Source of the DNA: Sisyra terminalis
Lineage: Eukaryota > Arthropoda > Insecta > Neuroptera > Sisyridae
DNA: 64,000 nucleotides
NCBI GenBank assembly: GCA_958496175.1
Contig: OY292274.1
Span: 13,227,689 to 13,291,688 of the forward strand
Reading direction: 5' to 3'
The notes under the pieces are model-generated. The model did no database searches. It was not told the origin of the DNA and was given only the letters and a program-made list of their open reading frames with translations. The position numbers were made by a program, and so were the translations under genes. Below, piece by piece: positions 25,108 through 36,650 of the stretch. Each line of letters starts with the position of its first letter. The stretch's first letter is position 1.

Positions 25108-26110
25108 GATTGATTCAAAAAAAAATGATGATTATTTTTTTCTTAATTATATCGAAAATATTGTTGGGAATGACAAAAAAAATCCTGTGAAAGTTTAAGC
25201 TCTTAATATTAATATTAACATGGGAACAATATTCTCTTGCACTTTGGAATTTAAACGCTCACGTTTGTGACAATATTTCGGAATGACCAAGTTTATTCTT
25301 GTAGAAAATATAATGATCTACAAAAAAGGTCTTGTAAAAATTTCTGATATATTTATTCCTTCAAAAGTTATTCGAGGTCAAAGTTGAACTAAAGAGAAAT
25401 TTTAATATTTTGCAATTTTTTGACGCAACCATCAATTTTATGAGAAATTTAAGAAACATTTTTTGTACAGCATTTTTTTTTTCTATAACTTATTTCCATA
25501 AAAGTTTTTGATATTTTTCACAGGTCGTAAGTTATTTGCATTGTTGTGTTATTGTTGCACTGAAAATATTCGTAATTTTATTGTTTTAAATTGATAATAT
25601 TCCCTGAACTATTATATTTTTAACATAAAAATATTTTTTTATTACTTAGAACCTGTGAAAAATATCAAAAACTTTTGTAAAGATAAGTTGTAGAAAAAAA
25701 ATGTTCTCTCAAAAAATGTCCTATAAAATTTTCTCATAAAATTGGTTGCGTCAAAAAATTGAGAAAATATTAAAATTTCTTTTTAGTTCAACTTTGACCT
25801 CGAATAACTTTTGAAGAAATAAATATATCAAAAACTTGTACGACCACCTTTTTTGTAGATCGTTTAATTTTCTACAAAAAAATACCTTGGTCATTCCGAA
25901 ATATTGTCGTCACCAACGTGAGCTATAAAATTCCAAAGTACAAGGGAATATTGTTCCCATGTTATTTAAATGGCAAATTGAAATTTGCGATGCGGCACCT
26001 CTTAATATTACTATTAAGAGCTTAAACTTTCACAGGATTTTTTTTTGTCATTCCCAACAATACGTTCGATATAATTAAGAAAAAAAATCATAATTTTTTT
26101 GAAATCAGTC
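25108..26110. mobile_element. FB3 palindromic element, copy 2, upstream of dsx exon 2
   Basis: Left end TA-GATTGATTC, right end AATCAGTC; the right TA is mutated. It is a full palindrome of about 1.0 kb closely resembling the other FB3 copies, but one arm lacks the segment containing the GCATCGCAA motif near 25220. It lies 3.4 kb upstream of dsx exon 2 in the transcript, while another FB3 copy lies just downstream of that exon. Confidence 0.9.
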
Positions 26111-29100
26111 GAATCTATATAATATACAAAATCCAAAGTCGATCGTTTGTTTAAGGCTCAACTGATAGAAAAGCACTATTCAAACTTGGATTTATTGTAA
26201 CTTTAATTTCAAGAACGTTATGAATTATTTTCAATTTGTTGTAGTTTCCAGGATTTTTGAGGATCTTTTATTTTTAAATGATTTACACTTTGTTATTTTT
26301 TCTCAAAAATCTTCGGAACTGATACAAATTGATGATAAAGTACAGGATCAGAATCAATAATATCTTGGATCTCTCACATGTAATTTCATTATATGTAGTT
26401 ATTTTGTAAGTCCACAGGTTATTTATAAAACTGTTACCTCTTTGACTTGCTTTTTTGTAAGACCAAGTATTTCAGTAGTAAGTTTTTGTTATATTTTTCC
26501 TGTCATCCTTTAACAATGTTTTTGCCCGATGATGTTCTTCTACATTGGGCAGTGACTTTTATTAACGTATTTTTTGATGTTAGTTGTCACTGCTACTTTT
26601 GTAACACCAAATACACGCTGTGGATCTGCAAATAGTATTTGGAATCCTTGTCAGGCAAGGACTTAATCATTAGTATAAATAACTTGAAGATTTGAAATTC
26701 ACTTTTTTTTAAATACCATTTCTACAATATAATTTTCAATAATAAAAAGTGGATCGCTAACTTTAAATATGGTCACGTAACCACATATTATTTTGATAAT
26801 GTCTTATATCAATCAATTAGCAATCCATAGATGTGTTTAGACTGTAATGTTCATTACTTTAGTCATTTCCTGATTTTTTTGACCTTCCCCCTAAAAAAAA
26901 AAATACAAATTTTAATCTTTTTCGATAACGTTAACGATTGCCACAGAGCAATCCAAAACTCCTTGAAAAATTGCATTGTGCTTTCTTTTTTAATCTTTTT
27001 TCTATTATTAAAATGAAGGCAGCTTAACAACATTTGTAGGGCAGGAAACTTTTGGGTTACATTTTATGTAACGTCCTGAAAAAAAATAATTTTTCGAAAA
27101 AAAAATTATAAGATACTTTGTAGTCTTAAGAATTTTTTTTTCTAACCGTTTGCTAATAGAGTGTTAATTACTTAATGGCACCTTTAAATGCTACTATTAT
27201 CAGAAAAGGTTAAGACTTGGTTAAACATTATATATAATGTGTATATTTGTATAGCCAAAGAAGTTTAAAAATCACGAAAATAATGGACACTCTACTTAAG
27301 GCTTCTTTTTATGAGAAAACAAGGATCAACCATATGTTTGTAACTTGAGACAAGTTTCCTATTGAAATTATAATCATTTTAGTCCTTATCGGTCGCTCAT
27401 AAAAATGTCAAAAAGTGTTAATGGATAATTTTTTAAATGAAAATTTTTTAGACAAAATATTAAATAAAACAGATCAAAAACATTGATAGTTTTTTATCCA
27501 GCGTCTTACACCAATTCACGATTTTTAAACGATTTTATAACTTGTATATATTTAATATCTAAGAACTTAATTAGTTTAATTGCAGAAAAAAATTATAAAA
27601 TTGAAAAAATCATGAATTGCAATGCAACTCATCCAAGTTCAACATTGTTTTTTTTTTTTTGAAAGCATGTATATTTCCTATGCATTTGCATAATATAAAG
27701 TAAATACAAAACACTTGAACCAAAGTTCTTAACAAAAGAGTTGTTAAAACTCAACGAAGAAATGTTCTTACTAAATCATTAAAAGTAAATCTCCAATTTA
27801 AGCTTTGGTTTATTTAATTTAGCAGACATTTATGTTCAATTTGCATTTATCAATGCAATTATTTTTAATTAAATTGTTTGCTTTATTTTTAACAATTAAT
27901 ATGATTAATATTAGTAACTTGTTACAAAATCCACTCAATTTCAATTTCGAAACTCCTAAGGCTTGATCTTCTACCTACAGCAAACCAATTCTTAACAACT
28001 CAACTTTATTTTTTCCACACAACTCTTCTAGAGAAAGTGACGCATTCTACCACATATTCTACCCAATGACATCTTTATTATACATCAATAATCTATTTTG
28101 ATAATATTTTATCAAACATATAATTGAAAATTTTATAAAAACGTAATACATTTTAAAAATATAGGCTATGAGATAATACGTTAGAGCATTAAGCGACTAG
28201 ATGATAAAATTTAGCAAAAATTTTATTATCTTAACTTTATGTTGATAAATATTCACAACTAAATGATACCTACTTGTAATTTCAATATTCTGAAATACTT
28301 ATCTCACAAAATTTCTTTCTTAACCGAAAGAAATGCAAATTTTTTAAAATATTAACAATTCTATATAAAATTTCCAATTTACAAGTTCCAACATATATGG
28401 TTAATGTCTTCACAAGACTAAACTGACCTCTAATAGCAATTTAGCATTCTTAGCTTTGGATATAAGAATCACATGAATGAGAACATAATTTGAGTAATAA
28501 CTGCCATCATAAAATAATTTCCAGCTCAAAATTCTTAATAGCCAAAAAATTAAAAAATTATATCTGTACGTAATATAATATTTCTTTTGCTTTAGTTTAT
28601 CTTCACATTAAAGTTTTAACTATAATAAGAGATTTTTCAAAGTTTTAATACTTATTAAAACATTTAGCTTCTCTATGCCTTTAGATTAACTATAACAATA
28701 ATTTCTAAATAATATCATCAAAAATTTTTAGTGTGTTTTTGAATTAAATAATCAAATACAACAAAAACTTTTAAATAACCAAATTTGCTATAAAAGAATT
28801 TTGAATATTTATCAATAAACTGGATCAAATTATAAATGTTCAATCTAGAAATTTATATTTATTTTTGCAAAGAGAAACAAAGGGTTGATAACGATATGAT
28901 TTTAATCATCACATACCTCCATTCGTATGGGCTAAAAGAAAATAGTAAGATAAAAAGATAAAAGCAACTGAATATGTATTCAAATAAATGCAACAAAGTT
29001 GCATAACAATTACTTCAAAAACGAGAAGGCTATAATCAAATATTTGATCTTACATTTGCCTTAAAAGACGTAAACGTTTTCAATAATTCTGTTTAAAAAT

Positions 29101-30057
29101 TTATTTTTAATAAAGCATAATGACAATTGATCGTTGATCGGATGTTTGAAAAGCTTCACATTAGACTACATAATTAATTTGTCATATTCAAATGAAAATC
29201 ATTTGATCAAAACTTGCGATAAAAATGATATTTTTGTTGATATTAGACTGAATATAGAATAAATGAAGAGTTCTGAAAGATTAATTTTCATATTGAATTA
29301 GTGATATATGTTCCGTAAGTGATTATTTAATTTTTCGTTCATTTGGTTCGATATTGATAATATGCATAGACATAAGAATACCTTGATGAGAATACAATTA
29401 AATACGAATGCTTGTGTTAAATAGAAATGAAAAGACAAACAGTAATTGAAATCAACTGAATGGCCTTCCTGTTGCAAAAAAACTACACGTGTCGCATAAA
29501 TTTACAAAGTAAATTATAAAAGTTCTAAGGAACATTGATTTTTTTTATTCATAATTAAAATTATGGGTTTTTAATTGTGGCATCGTCGTTGAATTGCATT
29601 TTTTTAAAAAATTAACAATATTTAATAAGTACAATAAAAATATATCGTATGGAAAACCCGTATGCTTGAAATTCCTATTAAATAATGTTTGTTATATAAT
29701 TAAGAAATAAAGAGAAAATTTTACACAAAATAGTAATTATAATTTTTAAAACCAAACTTTTATCATCTCTTGAATTCACAATCTGTCCTAGAACAATAAG
29801 TGAATCAAATAGATGCGAGAACAAGTTAGAAACCATGTATTTATGTACAAAATAATATGAATATATTAAGAAAAAAACAGGATCATTAAAAAGTAAACAT
29901 ATTCCTCTAAAAAAAGTAATTTGTTAAAGAAGAGAATATTTTTTCATATAACTATATTTAACTGATTTTGACTTAATATTTGGATTTCGATAGAACCTAC
30001 TGTCTATTTGCCTTAATAAATTTTTTTCATCATCTTCTATCCGAAAGTAAAATCTAC

Positions 30058-30427
30058 GTGTATACAATATACAGGATATATTGCGGTCCAATTTATGTAG
30101 TAAAATTTAATGTAATAATATATAAAAATCATATCATAAACATAAATTTGAACAGAAGTTCAAACAAAAATATTCGTGACGTATTGCCCAGATACGTATT
30201 TCGCTATGCAAGCAATCTTCCTCAGTGGTCATCAAGTAGTTTGGGCAATATCTGGGCAATACGTAACGAAAATTTTTGTTTGAACTTCTGTTCAAATTTA
30301 TGTTTATGGTATGTTTTTTATATATTATTATATTAAATGATACTACATAAATTGGACCGCAATATATCCTTTATATTGTATACACAGTATAATTGCTCAA
30401 AGTCAGCGAAAAAATCTTATTTTGATT
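30058..30427 (+). mobile_element. FB2 fold-back element, copy C
   Basis: Starts GTGTATACAATATACAGG and ends ...CTTATTTTGATT. It is flanked by a perfect 9-bp duplication AAAATCTAC (30049-30057 and 30428-30436), the clearest target duplication of the family. The central hairpin is shorter than in copies B and E. No coding capacity. Confidence 0.92.
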
Positions 30428-32848
30428 AAAATCTACATTTTTTTAAGAAGAAGAATTTTTCTCTTGCATACACATAAGAGAATATTTTAACAACAAGTTT
30501 TGGTTTTTAATTCATGGTACGAATTTAGAATCTTTTAGTAAAGACAAAAAAATCCATTTTCGAAACTCAAGATTTTTTAAAACTATTTACAAAGCATTAA
30601 AGTTCTTAATTATCTCTTCTTTTCTACATATTTTTGAAAGGATCATAAGTGACGAACTAGTATTCAAGTAAAAAAAAAATAGTACGACTCACTACATAGG
30701 TGGACATTAGAGCTTAAGTTCATCAAAGTAAATAATTTTTTCTATTAGTTAAGTATTAAAAAAAAATTAATCATAAACACCAAAATTTTTACATTTGTAC
30801 AGTACAAAGAGCAAAAAAATTTAATAAGGGCAATGAAGATTTTTTTTTAGCTAAAACAAGTCATTATGGAATTTTTTAATTTTTAGTAAACTTTGGTTAA
30901 TTTTAATCATAATATTTTTTTTATTTTTAAATAAATTGCACAATTTGCATAGGGTTGCAATAAGTGCATTCAATTCATAGACAATCACATGTAAGCACTA
31001 GTCCCTGTATACTAGTGCTGTATAAGTACAAAGATAATCAAAATAGTTTTCAGTGTTTTTGTAGAAAATATCGAAATCATAGTTAAATAATATTTAGTAA
31101 AATTTATGAAAAATCTGTATTGGTAGTTGACATGTTTTGACCATAGAAATTTCCGCTCCATATGTTTGCTTAAGAAAATTGGTTTACTTCTTTGAAAACT
31201 ATACTCTTTAAATCATTCCAGACCAAAATTTAATTGAATCTCATCACAAAAATTAAGCTTTAATCTTACACAATAAGAAGATATATTTCCTTAGTTAAGT
31301 TAAATGGTTAAAAGTTAATTTTTAAAAAAAATACAAGAATAATAATATGAGATTTCTTGATAACAGAAATTAATATTTATTGAAATATTTAATTATTGTA
31401 AATTTACTGTTTCCAGTTCCTGTTACTCGTTTGGTCTTATTGTTGAATTAAGGAGCTTTGCCATCTTTTCCTTATTTATTATTAAGAAATTGATTCTAAA
31501 ATTTTCGTCAGAAAGGTTTCAAATGACCTACATATTTTTAAAAGCTTTTCAATAAAATTTTGAATTCATCATTCTACGTTTGATAAAACAATTAATTACC
31601 TTCGATAACGTAGGGGTGAAATTTGAGTAAGAATATACATCTGAAACTCTCAGTTGTCTCAGGTGTGTGATGAAAAACTAGAGGGTAAAATTTACTTGCC
31701 CATATTTAGTGTCACATAAAAATGTACACGTTAACTAAATTCTGTTTCTTTAATTGCTTATGAAAATGGGGGCAATTAATTTCTTTGAAATTAACTATAT
31801 TGATAGTAATTATTTAAGGGGATAACAAGGCACATATTTTTAGTACAAAAAAAATTAATTCCAAAAGTTACATAAAGTTATCAAGAAATAAAACTTAACA
31901 TTAAACACGTGCTTCCTTCCTATGAAAATAAAAAAAAACTGATTTCAAAAAGGCAATGAAAGAAGAAGAACAATGTCATTAAAAGAAACGGTCAATGTTG
32001 CAGAATCAAAAAACGCCAAAAAAATAATGTCAAAGTTATACTTATTTTAGTCTTGTAATACTTGGCACTATCAATTCGCGAAAGTTTTAATCAATCGTTG
32101 TAATTATTTTACGCCTAATTTTAATCTAGACATGTCATTTTGTTCTATGGAAAGCCCGTTATTTTGGTGCTTTTATCTATGTTTAAAAAATATCCTCAAT
32201 CAATAATTTCGTTAAGTTATAGAGTGTTATCGATATAGAGCATATGCAATTGCATTAGAGTTAACAGTTGTTATGATGAATTCAACAATTTTAAATTCCT
32301 TAAAACAAGGTCCTTTAATTCTGAATTAGTGAGGTAATTGCACCCTTTCCTCTTTTAACTCACGTGTGATTAAGAAACATACATGTGAATAAATATGTAA
32401 ACAAATAATACCTTTATAAGAACTTAGTATAATGATGCTATTAGAGTTATATAATAAGTCAAAAGTTATAAGAACTACTTTTATCGTTGTTTTATTTATT
32501 ATATGAAAAAAATCATGAGTTTTTTTTTTTTGAGTTTTTGTAATGCTTTTGTTATTTCTAAGTTATTTAAATAAACTAAATACTTTAATTTCAGTCATCA
32601 AGTTCTAACTGGCTATGAAAGTTTTGACTTTGAGTCGTCCGGTACGCATTTACGGTCTTCTTGAACAATGAAAGTTTTACAATTATTGTAAAATTTTAGT
32701 TGCAATAATTATGACCTCACTTACGTAAATTTTTGAAGATGGAAATAACAAAGGAGATTAATTTTTAAGAAATTATATAGATTGTTCTAATGGATATACT
32801 AATAATTAAATTAAATTATATCATGGTTTTTTTTTCCATTGTACAAAC

Positions 32849-33109
32849 CTGAGCTTGAGCCCTCCGCAGTGCCGTTTGCATGGCCATAACCCGTTGTCTT
32901 TCGGCCGTTAGTCGACATTTTTGACAAATACAAGCACGATATTGACAATACCGTTTATGTCCACGAAGCGGTATTTTCAAACGATGGTTTCTGCATCGTG
33001 CACAATTTGGCGGAGTTCTGGGCGTCAAACCGGCACCATTACTGCTTGATGCCGCCGTCGAACAGTTTACAGGCATTGCCTTACTATCATAATCACTGTC
33101 ATTCACCAT
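32849..33109 (-). CDS. dsx: Doublesex exon 1: start codon and DM DNA-binding domain
   Basis: Encodes residues 1-87, starting [10 protein letters not shown] and ending TALRRAQAQ. The DM domain starts at RTPPNC. Its eight zinc ligands are all present with canonical spacing: Cys36, Cys39, His42, His51, Cys55, Cys60, Cys62, Cys65, the two interlaced sites of DM proteins, which bind DNA through the minor groove. The following helix ([20 protein letters not shown]) is the recognition tail. The [12 protein letters not shown] entry and RRAQAQ exit are typical of insect Doublesex rather than other DMRT genes. The exon ends in phase 0 at CAG/GTTTGT. The start is the only ATG in frame before a T-rich stretch that could be an acceptor (TTTTTTTTGAG, cut after 33114), so exon 1 may be the second transcribed exon. 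An upstream in-frame TTG is not taken as a start. A Cys-x-Cys-Gln-Lys-Cys segment stands where flies have Cys-x-Cys-Glu-Lys-Cys. Role: sex-specific transcription factor at the end of the insect sex-determination cascade. Confidence 0.95.
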
Positions 33110-34520
33110 TTCACTCAAAAAAAATCTATCAATTACTACCAAATATATATCTATATACTAATAAAACTAACAAAACTGCACTAATATTACAATTTGCATC
33201 AACGACTAGCTAAAATCATTTCAAAAAGTTTTATCTGTGAAAGTTTAAAAGTCTTTTTATCTATTTAAAAAATGGAAGAATTTATTTACAATGTAAGCAC
33301 TTATCAACGCAACTATTTATTTATAGGTTTTTTGCTATTTGTAACGCTTAACACTAATCGATTAAATTTAATTTTTTTCAGTAGGTATTTCACATTCACT
33401 GTGGTTGGAAAAATCACAGAAAAATACTTCTTAAATACTGCGGAAAATTGGAATATTCCATGCCACATAAAAAGTTTAATACTGCAGTTGGAAAATAATC
33501 GCACATGCTTCCACTGATAAAAACTAATGTAAAGGTCAACAACGTTGTCTCTTGAATTATAATTTAAACGATATATTCACCAATAATGTAATTCAATTCA
33601 AATAGGTGTAATATAGAAACACGATGCACAAATGTGGTGAACGGTTTTTTAAAAATTTTGACTTTTTCCTTTGGGTAGAGTTGGTGAACAATTTGCACCG
33701 AGTCGCGCGCATGCGTTCGTCGGAAAAGTTTTAAAAATTGCAGTAGCGTTGCTAAATTTAAAATGTACTTTAAATATTTGTGATGGAAATTGAAGTGAAA
33801 TGCACGTAAGGAAAATACACTTATATACAGAATAATTGTTGGTGGTTATAATGATGTTATAAATATCATTGTATAGAACCGGCGCGGGTGAATTTTGTGG
33901 CCGTAGATAGGAAGTGTTTGAGAAAATTGTTGCGGTCGTCACGTCGATGAGAGTTACCACTAGCGGGTCAGTCACTGTGAGTGTCCGGCGAGACGCACGG
34001 TTTTGGAAGCGATTTGGAGACGATTTGGAGCACGACGCTGCTAAAAGTAAACTGATAACAGCAATCGGGGCTCTTTGTTGCAGGCAAATGCATAAGATTG
34101 CTACTTTAGACGTACTGATAGAAAATGCAATGTATTTGTGAGTGACGGCAAGGTAGCTAGAGCCAGGGGGGCGACATGTGTGCAGTATTTTACGATCAGA
34201 CAACCAAACAGCACTGTTTTAAAATAGTAGTGGGGCGTCCGCAAATGCAACTCACATTTTTGCGTTGCACCGCTCTTCTCTTGTTCGCCTCAAATGCATC
34301 GTTTCTTGCTTCATCATCGAACTGCACAACTGCACATACAATGTTGTGCTGATCATCGTCCAGAAACAACTAGTACAACTCCAATTATCATTTATAATAT
34401 TAGATATTATCAAGGTCAACCACAACTTTTCAACTTCTTCCTCCTAGCCTTCACACGTCCATATATTAACCCACTTAAAATGCCAATCTCACCAATTGGA
34501 CCGTTTTTCTTTCATTAGAA
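33110..34520 (-). promoter_or_regulatory. Candidate dsx 5' leader / promoter region
   Basis: Directly upstream of the dsx start. Bases 33650-34510 are much richer in G+C and in CpG (TCGCGCGCATGCG, GGCGCGGG, GTCCGGCGAGACGC) than anything nearby, and they carry long but unrelated open frames on both strands with no domain or stable codon bias. This looks like transcribed leader or promoter DNA rather than coding sequence. Inference only: no TATA box or initiator can be assigned with confidence. Confidence 0.45.
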
Positions 34521-35221
34521 AACTTTTCCGGAATACTCTTTGTCATACATTTCCTTCCCGTCCAAAATCCTAAAGAGAAATTACGCTAAATATAATTGAA
34601 GTTCAAAAAAAAAACATCTTATCAATCTTCTATTTGCAACAAATATGTCTTAGTCTACTGGACACTTAATATAATTGCTATAAATCTTAGCATATTCATT
34701 TTTTTATTAGCTCCATTTTTTATAAAATGTAATTTATAAATTAGCATAAAAACAATGACTGCAATACTAATGGTATAAAATGCCCTTTACATTTATGACT
34801 TACTTGTATTTTTTTAAAAATTAAATCAATAAAACTTCATTTGGAATTCAGATTTAAAAGTTTTTTAAATCAGAGATTGAAAAATTATTCTCGAATCAAA
34901 CCGGATGAAACATATAGGATAAGTAAAGAAGTACTAATAGTATTATTTAATTAGATGAACCATTAATTATATTTGAGATTTACTATAAGATTATTAGGTC
35001 CCATTTTAAGAATTTCTTAAGAACTTTCACCTGCTATCCAAACTTAAAAGCTTGACAACTGTAAATCATAACTTCCTTTCGACAATAATTAAAAGCTTAA
35101 ACGTTTGAATCTGAAAAAATTCAGTGTCTACGACAAATGAGCAAAGTCAAAGAATTCTAGGAAGAATGAATTACATGAAATTATTATATGCAGTAGTTTT
35201 AGTAGTTAATTATGTGTTATA
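34521..35221. other. AT-rich non-coding DNA
   Basis: No gene, repeat family or hairpin recognised. Confidence 0.6.
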
Positions 35222-36115
35222 GACTGATTCAAAATAAATTATGATTTTTTTTTCTTAATTAAATCGAAAATATTGTTGGAAATGACGAAAAAAAATTCTG
35301 TGAAAGTCTAAGCTCTTAAAATTAATATTAAGAGGTGCCGCATCGTAAATTTCAATTTTCCATTTAAATAACATGGGAACAATATTCTCTTGCACTTTGG
35401 AATTTTATAACTCACGTTGGTGACAATATTTCGGAATGACCAAGTTATATTCTTGTAGAAAATTGAACGATCTACAAAAATGGTGGTCGTACAAGTTTCT
35501 GATAAATTTATTCCTTCTAAAGTTATTCATTGTCAAAGTTGAACTAAAGAGAAATTTTAACATATCTTTATAAAAGTTTTTGATTTTTTTCACAGATCCT
35601 AAGTTATTTGCATTAAACTTAAAATATACTTAATTTTATTGTTTAAATTAACAATATTCCCCGAATTATTATATTTTTAACATATTTTTTTTTAATATTT
35701 AAAACCTGTGAAAAACATCAAAAACTTTTATAGAGACAAGTTATAGGAAAAAAAGGCTCTACAAAAAATGTCCTATAAAATTTTCTCATAACATTGATGG
35801 TTGCGTCAAAAAATTGAAAAAATATTAAAATTTCTCTTTAGGTCAACTTTGACCTCGAATAACTTTTGAAGGAATAAACATATCAAAAACTTGTAAGAGA
35901 GCCCTTTTTTGTAGATCGTTCAATTTTCTACAAGAATATACCTTGGTCATTCCGAAATATTGTCGTCACCAACTTGAGCTATAGAATTACAAATGCGGTA
36001 CCTCTTAATATTAATAGTAAGAGCTTAAACTTTCACATAATTTTTTTTTGTCATTTCCAACAATATTTTTGATTTAATTTAGAAAAAAAAAGTCGTCATT
36101 ATTTTTGAGTCAGTC
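35222..36115. mobile_element. FB3 palindromic element, copy 3
   Basis: TA-GACTGATTC at the left (TA at 35220-35221) and GAGTCAGTC-TA at the right (TA at 36116-36117). A palindrome of about 0.9 kb; the left arm lacks part of the stretch between the AACTAAAGAGAAATTTTAA motif and the centre, compared with copy 4. No coding capacity. Confidence 0.9.
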
Positions 36116-36179
36116 TAATGTAGTACGGTATTATATGTATATCAAATACTATTGTGAACAACTATTGAAATAGTTACTA

Positions 36180-36650
36180 GACTGGGCCAAAAAATTGAAC
36201 TATTTTTTTTTTGAAAAGTAAATCGAAAATATTGTTAGTAAATATTGTTGTGTAAATATCGGGAAGGTTTATGCCCTTAATATTAATATTAAGAGGCCTA
36301 TCATCTTTAATTTCGATTTTTTATTTGTTTTTTCATTTTTGCGTCAATACTGTCGAACTATCAAGGTAAAAAAAAATTGTCTGCACATATATTTATAGAA
36401 AATTAAATTCCCTACAAAAAATGTTTCTGTAAAAATTTCTGCCAAACACGCCGTTTCTGAATAATCAAGCTTTAAACATTGATATAATTCTTAGATTTAT
36501 CTTCTTTATTTTGGAATTTTGTAACTAACGAACAAATAAATATAGAGAAATAAACACTTTTGATTCTTGAAGGAAAATTAATGTTCTACAAAAAAGGTTT
36601 CTTACCGTTTCAATCACTTTTCAAATTTCTTAGGATGATCTTTTAAAATT
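36180..36650. mobile_element. Diverged FB3-related fragment
   Basis: Begins TAGACTGGGCCAAAAAATTG and passes through the family landmark CTTAATATTAATATTAAGAG, then CCTACAAAAAATGTTT, in the same order as an FB3 left arm but with many differences. No right end found. An older relative or sister family, only 64 bp from the end of copy 3. Confidence 0.6.

Larger units (their letters stand above)
21715..32848 (-). other. dsx intron between exons 1 and 2 (11.1 kb)
   Basis: Phase-0 intron from GTTTGT at 32848 to TTTCTAG before 21714. It carries a hAT-like element (22505-23388), a palindromic MITE (23793-24194), an FB3 palindrome (25108-26110) and an FB2 element (30058-30427). The rest (26111-30057 and 30428-32848) is AT-rich with no recognised exon. 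A small perfect 9-bp inverted repeat (AGCACTAGT / ACTAGTGCT) lies at 30994-31019. Confidence 0.85.

Noticed and set aside
29980..30336. 118-residue frame across FB2 copy C (similar frames at 53881 and 57367)
   Set aside because: The shared part is simply the FB2 hairpin read in one frame; it breaks at different places in each copy.
33649..34203. 184-residue open frame on the minus strand upstream of dsx
   Set aside because: No domain, odd composition, and an overlapping frame on the other strand; better explained as GC-rich leader or promoter DNA.
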